Origin: Renibacterium sp043789415
Lineage (GTDB): Bacteria > Actinomycetota > Actinomycetes > Actinomycetales > Micrococcaceae
Direction: 5' to 3'
Length of the DNA: 64,000 nt
NCBI RefSeq assembly: GCF_043789415.1
Contig: NZ_JBDLLW010000001.1
Coordinates: 372,001 to 436,000, forward strand
Shown: positions 24,737-32,904 of the stretch, one piece after another
Position numbering within the stretch: the first letter of the stretch is position 1
Layout of the letters: every line of letters begins with the position of its first letter
The notes under the pieces: model-generated
What the model was told of the DNA's origin: nothing
Seen by the model: the letters and a program-made list of their open reading frames with translations, nothing else
The model's database searches: none
Made by a program: the position numbers and the translations under genes

Positions 24737-25513
24737 TCAGTCGGTGCTCAGCAGGTGCCCGTCGATGATCCGATAACCCGATTCACGCAACACTTGTAGA
24801 TCCGCTCGATTGAGCTTTTCCGGATCCAGCCGACTCAGCAGATCAGGGCGGCGTTGCGCGGTCCTGCGCAATTGCTGGTCTCTGCGAAACCTCGCGATCT
24901 TGGCGTGGTTGCCACTCAACAGCACCTCGGGAATCTCCTGTCCTCGCCAAGCAGAAGGCTTGGTGTAGACCGGATACTCCAGCAGGCCGTCCTGATGGGA
25001 TTCTTCGACGAGGGAATCCGGATTGCCGATCACGCCGGGCAGCAGCCGCGCCACCGCCTCAACCATGGCGAGCACCGCTACTTCGCCGCCGTTGAGCACA
25101 TAGTCTCCCAAGCTCATCGGTCGAACCCTGAAATGCTGGGCCGCCCACTCGATGACCCGTTCGTCGATGCCCTCGTAGCGGCCACAGGCGAAGACCAATT
25201 GCTGCTCGGCGGCGAGCTCCTCCGCAATGGACTGGCTGAACACCTCCCCCGCCGGCGAAGGGACGATGAGCACCGGTCTCTCCGGCCCGGAGAGCAGTGG
25301 CTCCAGAGCCTGCGCCCAGGGTTCTGGTTTCATCACCATCCCGGCACCACCGCCGTAGGGTGTGTCATCCACCGTGCGATGCCGGTCAGTGGTGAAATCA
25401 CGTAAATCATGCACTCTAAGATCCAGCAGGCCATCCACCCTGGCCTTACCGATCAAACTGAGTTCCAGTGGAGCGAGATACTCTGGAAAGATGCTTACCA
25501 CATCCAGACGCAT
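24737..25513 (-). CDS. trmD: tRNA (guanine37-N1)-methyltransferase
   Basis: This S-adenosylmethionine-dependent enzyme methylates G37 next to the anticodon and prevents frameshifting. It has 258 residues. The start MRLDVVSIFPEYL is typical. The trefoil-knot SPOUT region contains FACGRYEGIDERVIEWA and MSLGDYVLNGGEVAVLAMVEAVARLLPGV. The C-terminal helical domain includes YTKPSAWRGQEIPEVLLSGNHAKI. The ATG directly abuts the rimM stop (TAA-ATG), so the two are coupled. Confidence 0.96.
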   Translation of the reverse strand: MRLDVVSIFPEYLAPLELSLIGKARVDGLLDLRVHDLRDFTTDRHRTVDDTPYGGGAGMVMKPEPWAQALEPLLSGPERPVLIVPSPAGEVFSQSIAEELAAEQQLVFACGRYEGIDERVIEWAAQHFRVRPMSLGDYVLNGGEVAVLAMVEAVARLLPGVIGNPDSLVEESHQDGLLEYPVYTKPSAWRGQEIPEVLLSGNHAKIARFRRDQQLRRTAQRRPDLLSRLDPEKLNRADLQVLRESGYRIIDGHLLSTD

Positions 25514-26041
25514 TTAGCTCTCATTCCCCTCGAAGGACTCCTGATTGACCTCGAAAAGGCCGTCCGGAGGCGTGAGTCGAAGATAGCCTGCTTCAATATC
25601 CACTTCGGGGACGATCTGCTCGACGAAAGGCACCAGCACCTCTTCCCCGGCGTTGCTGGTGATGGTGAGCAGATCTTGGACGGGCATCACGGTCAAGGCG
25701 CTCACTGTACCGACCTTCTGTGAGCCGACTCTGGCTTCCAGTCCCACTAATTCGTGCTCGTACCAGCCTTCGTCGTCGGACTCCTCGACTTCCTCGGTGT
25801 CGAAGAACAACCGGGTACCGCGGAGTTCTTCGGCGCGATTGCGATCCGGCACCTCGTCGAAGCCGAGCAGCAGGATGTCTTTGTTCCAGCGAGCACTGGA
25901 GATGGTCAGTTCGCCATGCTTTTCAGCGCTGAAGACGGTTCCGGGCACAAAACGGTCCTCCGGCGCATCGGTGAAGACCTCGACCGTCACCTCGCCGCGA
26001 ATCCCGTGTGGTTTGCCGATTCTGGCGACCTGGACCTGCAT
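25514..26041 (-). CDS. rimM: Ribosome maturation factor RimM
   Basis: It assists 30S subunit maturation around S19 and 16S helix 31-33. The ATG at 26041, preceded by AGGAGA, gives 175 residues starting MQVQVARIGKPHGIRGEV. A longer frame to 26143 runs through the terminator hairpin and is rejected. The N-terminal RimM domain (to about residue 90) is followed by a PRC-barrel domain with WYEHELVGLEARV and VPFVEQIVPEVDIEAGYLRL. A strong terminator lies between it and khpA, so it may have its own promoter in the 50 bp upstream or depend on partial read-through. Confidence 0.94.
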   Translation of the reverse strand: MQVQVARIGKPHGIRGEVTVEVFTDAPEDRFVPGTVFSAEKHGELTISSARWNKDILLLGFDEVPDRNRAEELRGTRLFFDTEEVEESDDEGWYEHELVGLEARVGSQKVGTVSALTVMPVQDLLTITSNAGEEVLVPFVEQIVPEVDIEAGYLRLTPPDGLFEVNQESFEGNES

Positions 26042-26076
26042 TATTCTCCTGAACTGAGCAACTGATCGAACGAGCA

Positions 26077-26111
26077 TTAAAAAGAAAGGGCTCCGGCATA
26101 CTGCCGGAGCC
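26077..26111 (-). terminator. Intrinsic terminator between khpA and rimM
   Basis: A perfect 10-bp stem GGCTCCGGCA/TGCCGGAGCC (26089-26098, 26102-26111) with a 3-nt loop is followed on the minus strand by CTTTCTTTTTAAT. It lies inside what is usually one operon and should lower rimM-trmD expression relative to rpsP-khpA. Confidence 0.85.
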
Positions 26112-26174
26112 ACAATCTTAGCTTGAGCCTCTGCGAACCCCACAGTCAGTGGAGTTCAGCGGCGAAAGAAACGC

Positions 26175-26417
26175 TTAGCGACGCCGATCGGTATCGACGA
26201 CGTCGACCCGAACCTGATCGCCACCAGCTAGGGCACCCATCACAGTGCGCAATGCGCGAGCTGTCCGCCCCTGACGACCGATCACGCGGCCCAGGTCCTC
26301 CGGATGAACCCGGACTTCCAAGGTTTCGCCACGTCGGTTATTGCGCAGCGCGACCTGCACATCATCCGGGCTGTCCACGATACCGCGGACCAGGTGCTCC
26401 AAAGCTTCAGCCAGCAA
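26175..26417 (-). CDS. khpA: RNA-binding KH-domain protein KhpA
   Basis: The 80-residue single KH domain has the GxxG loop in DLGRVIGRQGRTARALRTV at about residues 42-59. Family members bind RNA, often with KhpB, and affect cell division and sRNA-related processes in other bacteria. The start is TTG at 26417, one base after the rpsP stop (TAAGTTG), giving the usual N-terminus MLAEALEHLVRGIVDSPDDV; an alternative start would truncate the first helix. It is followed by a strong terminator. Confidence 0.92.
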   Translation of the reverse strand: MLAEALEHLVRGIVDSPDDVQVALRNNRRGETLEVRVHPEDLGRVIGRQGRTARALRTVMGALAGGDQVRVDVVDTDRRR

Positions 26418-26418
26418 C

Positions 26419-26856
26419 TTACTCAGCCTCGGTGGTTTCTGCTGCTGCCTCGGTAGCCTCTTCAGCCGGAGTTTCCTCGGCCTTCTTCTTCGAGGTGATG
26501 GCTTCCTTCACGATGACGGAAGACTTCTCGGGAACCACGAAGGCATCCTTAGCGACTTTGGTCTTCAAACGGCCTTCTTGACCGGTGAGTCCCTTGAATT
26601 TCTGCCAGTCACCGGTGATCTTGAGGATCGCGGCAACCTGCTCGGTGGGCTGAGCGCCCACGGAAAGCCAGTACTGAGCCCGCTCGGAGTTGACCTCGAT
26701 GAACGAGGGCTCCTCGGTGGGGTGGTACTTGCCGATTTCCTCGATCGCACGGCCATCACGCTTGGTGCGTGAGTCGGCGACAACAATACGGTAGTACGGT
26801 GCGCGCATCTTGCCGAAGCGCTTAAGACGAATTTTAACGGCCACTTTTGTGGTCAC
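26419..26856 (-). CDS. rpsP: 30S ribosomal protein S16
   Basis: The 145-residue product has the S16 fold in the first 85 residues (VKIRLKRFGKMRAPYYRIVVADSRTKRDGR, shown here as its recognisable parts KIRLKRFGKMRAPYYRIV and ADSRTKRDG). An actinobacterial C-terminal extension rich in A, E and K (ETPAEEATEAAAETTEAE) follows, longer than in many bacteria. It is the first gene of rpsP-khpA. A GC-rich dyad (CGCACGG/CCGTGCG) lies in the 5' leader at about 26939-26961. Confidence 0.95.
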   Translation of the reverse strand: MTTKVAVKIRLKRFGKMRAPYYRIVVADSRTKRDGRAIEEIGKYHPTEEPSFIEVNSERAQYWLSVGAQPTEQVAAILKITGDWQKFKGLTGQEGRLKTKVAKDAFVVPEKSSVIVKEAITSKKKAEETPAEEATEAAAETTEAE

Positions 26857-27068
26857 TCCTGTTTCTGAAACGGGTCGAACCCTCTATCACGCTCCCGTGG
26901 GGCGGGCCGATTCTGAAGGGTTCTCAAGGACACAATGCGCGCACGGAGAGAGGGGCCGTGCGGATCGAGTACCCGTTCATTATGCCAGATTCCGGTACTT
27001 CAAGCGAACTCGACACTCTTCATCAAGCAACGACACCAAACTGGCAACCCGGCTTGCTGTGCGAGCGG

Positions 27069-27425
27069 TCAGCCCACGCACAAGCAGAACGGATGACCGA
27101 CAGGGTCAAGGAACACCCGAAACGTGGTGCCGGGCTGGTACTCATGTTTGGTGGCACCCAGCGAAAGCGCCGCTGCCTCGGCGGCGTCTAGGTGATCGAC
27201 CGTGAAATCGAGATGCATTTGCTGCGGCACGTCCTGACCGGGCCACTGCGGTGGCCTGAAGTCATCGACCTGCTGAAAGTGAAGCGAAGCGCCATCTTCG
27301 GAGAGGATGGTCCCCCAGTCCTCGTCTAGCTGGATCTTCCAGTCGAGCAGGGCGCCGTAGAAATCCGCCAGAACCTTAGGCTCGGGACAGTCAAGAACCA
27401 CAGTGGGAAGGCGTGCAATAGTCAT
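27069..27425 (-). CDS. VOC-family (glyoxalase/bleomycin-resistance-like) protein
   Basis: The 118-residue protein has the beta-alpha-beta-beta-beta fold typical of the family: LPTVVLDCPEPKVLADFYGALLDW, LHFQQVDDFRPPQWPG, MHLDFTVDHLDAAEAAALSLGA, then FRVFLDPVGHPFCLC. A His in MHLDF and a possible acidic ligand near the end suggest a metal site. The substrate cannot be predicted. It stands alone, with 212 bp before rpsP and 167 bp after the neighbouring hypothetical gene; neither gap shows a clear motif. Confidence 0.8.
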   Translation of the reverse strand: MTIARLPTVVLDCPEPKVLADFYGALLDWKIQLDEDWGTILSEDGASLHFQQVDDFRPPQWPGQDVPQQMHLDFTVDHLDAAEAAALSLGATKHEYQPGTTFRVFLDPVGHPFCLCVG

Positions 27426-27592
27426 AATCGGAACGCTACAGGCATTTCCGGACAGCTAGCGTCCTGATTGACAGCCGGATGGTGGGTTCTCCCCTCAGCG
27501 TCCCGATAGTGACCTGGTGAACGGGTGATCTGATGACTTGGTGATCACACAACGAGCCGTAGACCGGAACCCGGTAAAGCCTCAGGGGATCT

Positions 27593-28021
27593 TCAGTCGA
27601 TCAGGAAATACAGTCCCAGTCTGGCATCCTCATCAGCACTGACAATCTTGACGGCGAAAGCGGCGATCCCTGAGAGCAGCGCCGAAGCGGTTTCTGGGCT
27701 TTCCTCGAATTCTTCGGTGGCTGCCCATTCCTCGGCGAGTTCCTGGAGTTCCTCGGGATCTTCCAGGCTGAGCAACTCAGCAAAGACCTCGGTCACCGCG
27801 TCCGGGACCACCATCAGCTGGTCAAGATCGACGTCGACCATGCCCAGCTCGGGTTCGATTCCCGTGGCGTGAACCTTTTTCGCCGCCAATCCAGCGAGGA
27901 TCTCCAGCTCGAGATCAGTGACCTCGCCGAATTCAATCAGATCGGCGGGCTGCGCGCCTCGGCCTCTGGCGTAATCACTGGCCTGCCGGTGATTTGCGAT
28001 AAAAAGCTGGTTCTTAGGCAT
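27593..28021 (-). CDS. Conserved-looking acidic hypothetical protein
   Basis: I do not recognise this protein. ATG at 28021, with GAAAGGGA upstream, gives 142 residues. The N-terminus MPKNQLFIANHRQASDYARG is basic, and the rest is strongly acidic (LLSLEDPEELQELAEEW, EEFEESPE) and predicted helical, ending in the hydrophobic DARLGLYFLID. There is no signal peptide or membrane segment. It overlaps the VOC gene upstream by 8 bp, so the two are probably translated together. A longer frame to 28186 is just read-through of the VOC coding region. Confidence 0.65.
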   Translation of the reverse strand: MPKNQLFIANHRQASDYARGRGAQPADLIEFGEVTDLELEILAGLAAKKVHATGIEPELGMVDVDLDQLMVVPDAVTEVFAELLSLEDPEELQELAEEWAATEEFEESPETASALLSGIAAFAVKIVSADEDARLGLYFLID

Positions 28022-28922
28022 CGGGATCCCTTTCGGTTCTCTCAACAGTTGCCTCCACAGTAACCCGGATTTGGTTTCGCCAGGGATCGTCGAAGAAAAG
28101 TTCCGCCCCATCGTTTCCGCTCTCCACTCCACGGTCCTTAAGACGCTCCTCGAGCGCCCCCAATGCGTCCAAGGAAGGCAAGGCAATTCTCACCTCAGCT
28201 AAGCCCAGGGTGTCCCGGCGAGGGCCGGCTCCGCGACTATTCCAGACGTTCATCGCCATATGGTGGTGATACCCGCCAGCAGAGACAAAAAGCGCTTCAT
28301 CCTGCCAGCTGGCTGTCTTTTCAAAGCCGAGAGTGCGCACATAGAATTCCTCAGCGGTTTTCAGATCGCCAACTTGTAAATGCACATGACCAACCGCAGC
28401 AGCTGCTTCTTGTTGTTTGATGATGCAGTCAACGCTGAGGTTTTCGGTTAAGAATTGCTGTGGGCTAAGTGCTTCGTTTGCCATCTGAACAGCGCCACTA
28501 TCCCAGTTCCAAACTTCTCGAGGACGGTCTCGATAAAGTTCGATACCGTTACCTTCTGGATCGCTAAAATAAAAAGCTTCACTGACCAAGTGATCTGCGC
28601 TGCCGAGATAGAGCAGCGGATCATATTGAGCCGCGCTGGCCAATGTCGCAGCCAAAGCCGCACGATCCTCAAAGAGCAGAGCGGTATGAAATAACCCGGC
28701 CTCGCCCTGGGCAGGGAGCTTCAGGTCTTTGGCTGGGCTAAGCTTCACGAGCTCGGTTTCCCCACGCCCCAGTTCGACCCCCTCGGCACTCTCGCTGAGC
28801 ACCTGCAAGCCCAAAGCGCGATGGTAATAACCGGTCATCACGGTCAGATCTCTTACTTTGAGAGTCACCGTACGCATCGAGAGCCCAGCGGGTAAAAGGT
28901 CCTGGTTCATGGTCATAACCAT
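28014..28922 (-). CDS. Two-domain VOC-family protein, ring-cleaving dioxygenase-like
   Basis: The 302-residue product has two glyoxalase-type modules: residues 15-130 (TVTLKVRDLTVMTGYYHRALGL to NGIELYRDRPREVW) and 165-285 (VGHVHLQVGDLKTAEEFYVRTLGF to IRVTVEAT). The second module has candidate metal ligands in HVHLQV, in YHHHMAMNVW and a final acidic position. The layout resembles CatE/YfiE-type proteins annotated as catechol 2,3-dioxygenases, but the substrate is not proven. Three ATGs compete as start (28922, 28916, 28910), none with a good ribosome binding site. It overlaps the downstream acidic hypothetical gene. Confidence 0.85.
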   Translation of the reverse strand: MVMTMNQDLLPAGLSMRTVTLKVRDLTVMTGYYHRALGLQVLSESAEGVELGRGETELVKLSPAKDLKLPAQGEAGLFHTALLFEDRAALAATLASAAQYDPLLYLGSADHLVSEAFYFSDPEGNGIELYRDRPREVWNWDSGAVQMANEALSPQQFLTENLSVDCIIKQQEAAAAVGHVHLQVGDLKTAEEFYVRTLGFEKTASWQDEALFVSAGGYHHHMAMNVWNSRGAGPRRDTLGLAEVRIALPSLDALGALEERLKDRGVESGNDGAELFFDDPWRNQIRVTVEATVERTERDPDA

Positions 28923-29028
28923 AGCTAATTAGTTGAAGCTACAATTTATTCCTGCTCATTTCTGCCACAAAGAGTCAGCGGGGAAGCAAGTGTTCTTGAA
29001 CCGGGAGGCAGCCTCTCAGTTCAGGAAA

Positions 29029-30603
29029 CTATTTACCCAGGAACTTATCGAAGCCCTTGGGCAGGTTCAGCGCCGAAGGATCGAAATCCTGACCCTGCGC
29101 ACCAAAAGCTGCTCCGGTGGGTGCCGCAGAACCACGATGAGCGCGTTTCTCTTCGGCTTCCCGAAGTTGCTGAGCAGCTTTGGCTGGGTTACCAGAGCGA
29201 GCTTTTTTCTTGGGGGAGTTTTTACCAGCTTTGCGGCTGCCACCAGCGCCCGGCCCGGTCATCCCCGGAATTCCGGGCATCCCGCCACCGGCCATTTTCT
29301 TCATCATCTTCTGAGCCTGGCCGAAACGCTCCAGCAGGCCGTTCACCTCGGAGACATGCACGCCCGAGCCACGAGCGATACGAGCGCGGCGGGAGCCGTT
29401 GATGATCTTCGGCGCAACTCGCTCGTGCGGTGTCATCGAGCGAACGATGGCTTCCACCCGGTCAATTTCTCGCTCGTCGAACTGCTCCAGTTGCTGACGC
29501 ATGCCCGCTGCACCCGGCATCATCATCAGCATTTTCTTCATCGATCCCATATTGCGGATCTGGTTCATCTGCGCCAGGAAGTCGTCCAGGGTGAAGTCTT
29601 CCTGATCGGCGAATTTCTTCGCCATCCGGGCAGCTTCATCCTTGTCCCAAGCCTGTTCGGCCTGCTCGATCAGGGTGAGCACATCACCCATATCGAGGAT
29701 TCTCGAAGCCATCCGGTCCGGGTGGAAGACCTCGAAGTCGTCAAGGGACTCACCGGTAGAGGCGAACATCACCGGCTTACCGGTCACCGTGGCCACCGAG
29801 AGCGCAGCGCCGCCGCGGGCGTCGCCGTCGAGCTTGGAGAGCACGATACCGGTGAAGTTGACGCCCTCGTTGAAGGCCTGAGCGGTGGCAACCGCGTCCT
29901 GGCCGATCATCGCATCGATCACGAAGAGCACTTCGTCCGGAGAGATTGCGGCCCTGATGTTCGCCGCCTGCTGCATCAGCTCGGCGTCGACGCCGAGGCG
30001 TCCGGCGGTATCGACGATCACGACGTCGTGAAGCTTAGCGCGGGCCTCGGCAAGACCGGCTTGCGCGACCGCCACCGGATCGCCGGTAGCAGCTTCGAAT
30101 TCTGAGGAGACTCCCGGGTGCGGGGCAAAGACCGGAACCCCGGCCCGCTCGCCATTGACCTGGAGCTGCTTGACCGCGTTCGGGCGTTGCAGATCGGCTG
30201 CCACCAACAACGGCGAGTGCCCCTGACCCTTGAGCCACTTGGAGAGCTTGCCAGCCAGAGTGGTCTTACCGGCGCCCTGCAGACCAGCGAGCATAATGAC
30301 GGTCGGCGGGTTCTTCGCCAGGCGAATCCGCCGGGTCTGCCCGCCGAGGATTTCAACGAGTTCCTCATTGACGATCTTGACGATCTGCTGCGCCGGGTTC
30401 AGTGCGGCATTGACCTCTGCACCCAGTGCGCGTTCGCGGACCTTGGCGGTGAACTCGCGGACCACAGGCACCGCGACATCGGCGTCGAGCAGCGCCCTGC
30501 GGATTTCCCGAACGGTGGCGTCGACGTCGGCTTCGGAGAGCCGCCCCTTGCCACGCAAGTTCTTAAAGGTCGCGGACAGCCGGTCGGAGAGAGAATTGAA
30601 CAC
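29029..30603 (-). CDS. ffh: Signal recognition particle protein Ffh
   Basis: The GTPase binds signal sequences and 4.5S RNA and delivers ribosomes to FtsY at the membrane. It has 524 residues. NG domain: GLQGAGKTTLAGKLSKWL (P loop, near residue 105), DTAGRLGVDAEL and SKLDGDARGG. M domain from about residue 320 is methionine-rich (MGSMKKMLMMMPGAAGM, AQKMMKKMAGGGMPG) with the RNA-binding RRARIARGSG. The C-terminal tail of about 70 residues is basic then hydrophilic (KAGKNSPKKKARSG), longer than in E. coli. ftsY, its receptor, is 4 kb away. The gene is monocistronic. Confidence 0.97.
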   Translation of the reverse strand: MFNSLSDRLSATFKNLRGKGRLSEADVDATVREIRRALLDADVAVPVVREFTAKVRERALGAEVNAALNPAQQIVKIVNEELVEILGGQTRRIRLAKNPPTVIMLAGLQGAGKTTLAGKLSKWLKGQGHSPLLVAADLQRPNAVKQLQVNGERAGVPVFAPHPGVSSEFEAATGDPVAVAQAGLAEARAKLHDVVIVDTAGRLGVDAELMQQAANIRAAISPDEVLFVIDAMIGQDAVATAQAFNEGVNFTGIVLSKLDGDARGGAALSVATVTGKPVMFASTGESLDDFEVFHPDRMASRILDMGDVLTLIEQAEQAWDKDEAARMAKKFADQEDFTLDDFLAQMNQIRNMGSMKKMLMMMPGAAGMRQQLEQFDEREIDRVEAIVRSMTPHERVAPKIINGSRRARIARGSGVHVSEVNGLLERFGQAQKMMKKMAGGGMPGIPGMTGPGAGGSRKAGKNSPKKKARSGNPAKAAQQLREAEEKRAHRGSAAPTGAAFGAQGQDFDPSALNLPKGFDKFLGK

Positions 30604-30708
30604 CTGTGATCATCTTTCGAAAGAAGTCTGGAGTGGGTGGAGCATCAGCTATTAAGAATAGCAAGCCTGGCGGCGCGGACCCGTCGATCTTGCGGGAAGC
30701 GTAACTGG

Positions 30709-31305
30709 CTATCCGTCGGACTCCGGGAAAATCCGTTGGAAGAGCAAATTGTCTTGCCAGCGTCCATCGATTTTCAAGTAGTCAGGCGCACTTCCGATCT
30801 CTGTAAACCCGTTGCGTTTCAGTACTCGCTGTGAGCCGACATTCGTCAACAGGGTACTGGCTTGAAGACGATGCAGGCCGTGCTCCGCGCTGACCAGGCG
30901 GCAGACTTCTGCGACGGCGCGGCTGGCGATTCCGGTTCCTTGCCGTTCTGCATCCACCCAGTAACCCAGATTGCCACTCAGGAATGGTCCCCGCACGATC
31001 CCGCTCACCGTCATGGTGCCAATCACCCGGTGATCTTCAATAATCAGCCAGGGCAGCACGCTGCCACGTTCCAGTTCATCGAGCTTGAGGCGCAGCGCGG
31101 CACGCTGCCCAGCTTCGGTGAAGAATTCAGCCGGACGGCTCGGCTCCCAGGGCTTGAGGTGTTCCTTATTTCTCCGGTAGCTCTCCGCCAACTCAGCGGC
31201 GTCGTCGAGTTCAACAAAGCGAAGGGTCAGTGGGCTGAACCCTTGACTTGAGGCCGAAAGAAGCCGCGGCGAAGCCTGAAACGGCTCGAAAGGTGCATTG
31301 CTCAT
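30709..31305 (-). CDS. GNAT-family N-acetyltransferase, RimJ/RimL-like
   Basis: The 198-residue product matches the ribosomal-protein-alanine acetyltransferase group: LTLRFVELDDAAELAESYRRNKEHLKPWEP at the N-terminus, GNLGYWVDAERQGTGIASRAVAEV as the acetyl-CoA loop (Q/R-x-x-G-x-G/A), and LHRLQASTLLTNVGSQRVLKRNGF before the end. The true substrate is unknown: these enzymes also modify small molecules or other proteins. It is divergent from zwf, with an 81-bp gap to the likely zwf start. Confidence 0.88.
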   Translation of the reverse strand: MSNAPFEPFQASPRLLSASSQGFSPLTLRFVELDDAAELAESYRRNKEHLKPWEPSRPAEFFTEAGQRAALRLKLDELERGSVLPWLIIEDHRVIGTMTVSGIVRGPFLSGNLGYWVDAERQGTGIASRAVAEVCRLVSAEHGLHRLQASTLLTNVGSQRVLKRNGFTEIGSAPDYLKIDGRWQDNLLFQRIFPESDG

Positions 31306-31386
31306 TTGACGGATTCTAGTCCAGCCCCGCGGCTAAAACTGGCGTGCCCGCTGCCACCACGGGCTTTTTGGTGGCATGCTGATCAG

Positions 31387-32820
31387 GTGACCGTGTCTAA
31401 GAAAAACGTGAAAACCGTCAAGTCAGTTAAATCAGTTAAAACTGTTAGAACACTGCTCATCCTCGGGGCTTCCGGTGATTTGACCGGCAGGCTGCTGCTT
31501 CCCGGCGTCGCCCGCCTGATCGCGGCGGGCCGCGCCCACGACCTCACCCTGGTGGGCGCCGGCAACGACGCCTGGACCGACCAACAGTGGCTAGATCGTG
31601 TCGAATCGGTATTTGCCGAGGCCGCCGAAGCTGCGACGGCAGCGGGTAAAGCCGCGCTCAAGAAGGTCAAAGCCGGTACTTCTTACCGTCAACTGGATGT
31701 CACCGCAAAGGACCAGCTCGCGGGCTTGCTGGCAGAGCTCGAGGGTCCGGTGGCCGTTTACTTCGCCCTGCCACCCGCAGTGAGCCAACTGGCCTGTGAG
31801 CAGCTCAGCGCGAAGGACCTTCCGGCCGAGACCCGCCTGGTGATGGAGAAGCCCTTCGGTTCCTCAGCAGAATCGGCTCATTCGCTCAATCAGACCCTCG
31901 CCGCGCTGGTCCCCGAGGACCATATTCACCGGGTCGATCATTTCCTGGGCAAATCCACGGTTTTCAATATCCTGGGGCTGCGCTTCGCCAATCGGCTGCT
32001 GGAGCCGCTCTGGAACGCAGATCATATTGAGAAGGTGGAGATCATCTTCGACGAGGATCTGACCTTGGAGAATCGCGCCCGGTACTACGATCATGCGGGT
32101 GCACTGCGCGATATGATCCAAAGCCACCTTTTGCAGATCATGGCGATTATCGCCATGGAGGCCCCGGCCACGCTCGGGCAACAGGACGTCCGGGACGGCA
32201 TCGCCTCGGTGTTGCGAGCCAGCAGCATCGACCCGGATTTCGCCCGGAGTACCCGGCGGGCGCAGTACGCGGCCGGAAAGATCGGACGCCGCTCTGTGCC
32301 GGACTACCAGAAGGAAGAGGGTATCGATCCGAAGAACCACACCGAGACACTCGCTGAGGTCGAGGTTCAGATCAAGAACTGGCGCTGGGCTGGGGTGCCG
32401 TTCATCCTGCGTTCCGGGAAAGCGCTCGGCAAAGCCCGCAAGGAAGCGGTGATCACCTATAAGCCAGTGCCGCATCTGCCCACCGGATTCCGCGGCGGTG
32501 ACAGCCCGACCCGGCTACATATCGGCTTCGGACCGGACACCCTGCAACTCGACCTGGATGTCAACGGTCCCGGCGATCTGTTCACCTTGAATCGGGTAAA
32601 GCTGGAAGCCGATCTCTCCGGTGATCCGCTGCTGCCCTACGGTGAAGTGCTCGACGGCGTGTTGAACGGAGATCCGCTGCTCTCGGTCCGTGCCGATACC
32701 GCCGAGCTGTGCTGGCAGATCGTGGAGCCCACGCTCCAGGCCTGGAAGGCCGATAAGGTTCCGCTGGAGAGCTATCCGGCCGGCTCAGCCGGACCAGCGG
32801 GCTGGGACACCAACCTTTAA
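31387..32820 (+). CDS. zwf: Glucose-6-phosphate dehydrogenase
   Basis: It oxidises glucose 6-phosphate to the lactone in the first step of the pentose phosphate pathway. GTG at 31387 gives 477 residues; a GTG two codons later is also possible, and a longer frame to 31306 collides with the divergent acetyltransferase start. Landmarks are LLILGASGDLTGRLLLPG (NADP-binding), RVDHFLGKSTVFNIL (catalytic His and substrate Lys) and HAGALRDMIQSHLLQ. The N-terminus has an unusual lysine-valine repeat (KTVKSVKSVKTVRT) before the Rossmann fold. gnd is 27 kb away. The gene is not linked to opcA or pgl here, so it may be a second isozyme; that is inference. Confidence 0.95.
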   Translation: MTVSKKNVKTVKSVKSVKTVRTLLILGASGDLTGRLLLPGVARLIAAGRAHDLTLVGAGNDAWTDQQWLDRVESVFAEAAEAATAAGKAALKKVKAGTSYRQLDVTAKDQLAGLLAELEGPVAVYFALPPAVSQLACEQLSAKDLPAETRLVMEKPFGSSAESAHSLNQTLAALVPEDHIHRVDHFLGKSTVFNILGLRFANRLLEPLWNADHIEKVEIIFDEDLTLENRARYYDHAGALRDMIQSHLLQIMAIIAMEAPATLGQQDVRDGIASVLRASSIDPDFARSTRRAQYAAGKIGRRSVPDYQKEEGIDPKNHTETLAEVEVQIKNWRWAGVPFILRSGKALGKARKEAVITYKPVPHLPTGFRGGDSPTRLHIGFGPDTLQLDLDVNGPGDLFTLNRVKLEADLSGDPLLPYGEVLDGVLNGDPLLSVRADTAELCWQIVEPTLQAWKADKVPLESYPAGSAGPAGWDTNL

Positions 32821-32827
32821 ACGACGC

Positions 32828-32884
32828 CGAGTGTGCAGATCTACACGTTAAACCTTGGTCATAAGGTGTAGATCTGCACACTCG
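32828..32884. repeat. 19-bp perfect inverted repeat between zwf and glnB
   Basis: The arm CGAGTGTGCAGATCTACAC (32828-32846) is the exact complement of 32866-32884. The 19-nt spacer contains ACCTT, which can pair with AAGGT overlapping the right arm, giving an alternative fold. It occupies most of the 84-bp convergent gap. There is no U tract, so it is not a classical intrinsic terminator, although as RNA it would form a very stable hairpin for either gene's 3' end. Confidence 0.75.
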
Positions 32885-32904
32885 ATGGTCTCTAGCGGAG
32901 ACGA

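Noticed and set aside
27426..27592. Near-repeats GTGACCTGGTGA and GATGACTTGGTGA at about 27510-27545
   Set aside because: They are too short and imperfect to separate from chance, with no dyad or array structure.
28933..30105. 390-codon plus-strand frame opposite ffh
   Set aside because: It shows histidine- and glycine-rich composition without motifs and is antisense to the conserved Ffh NG and M domains.
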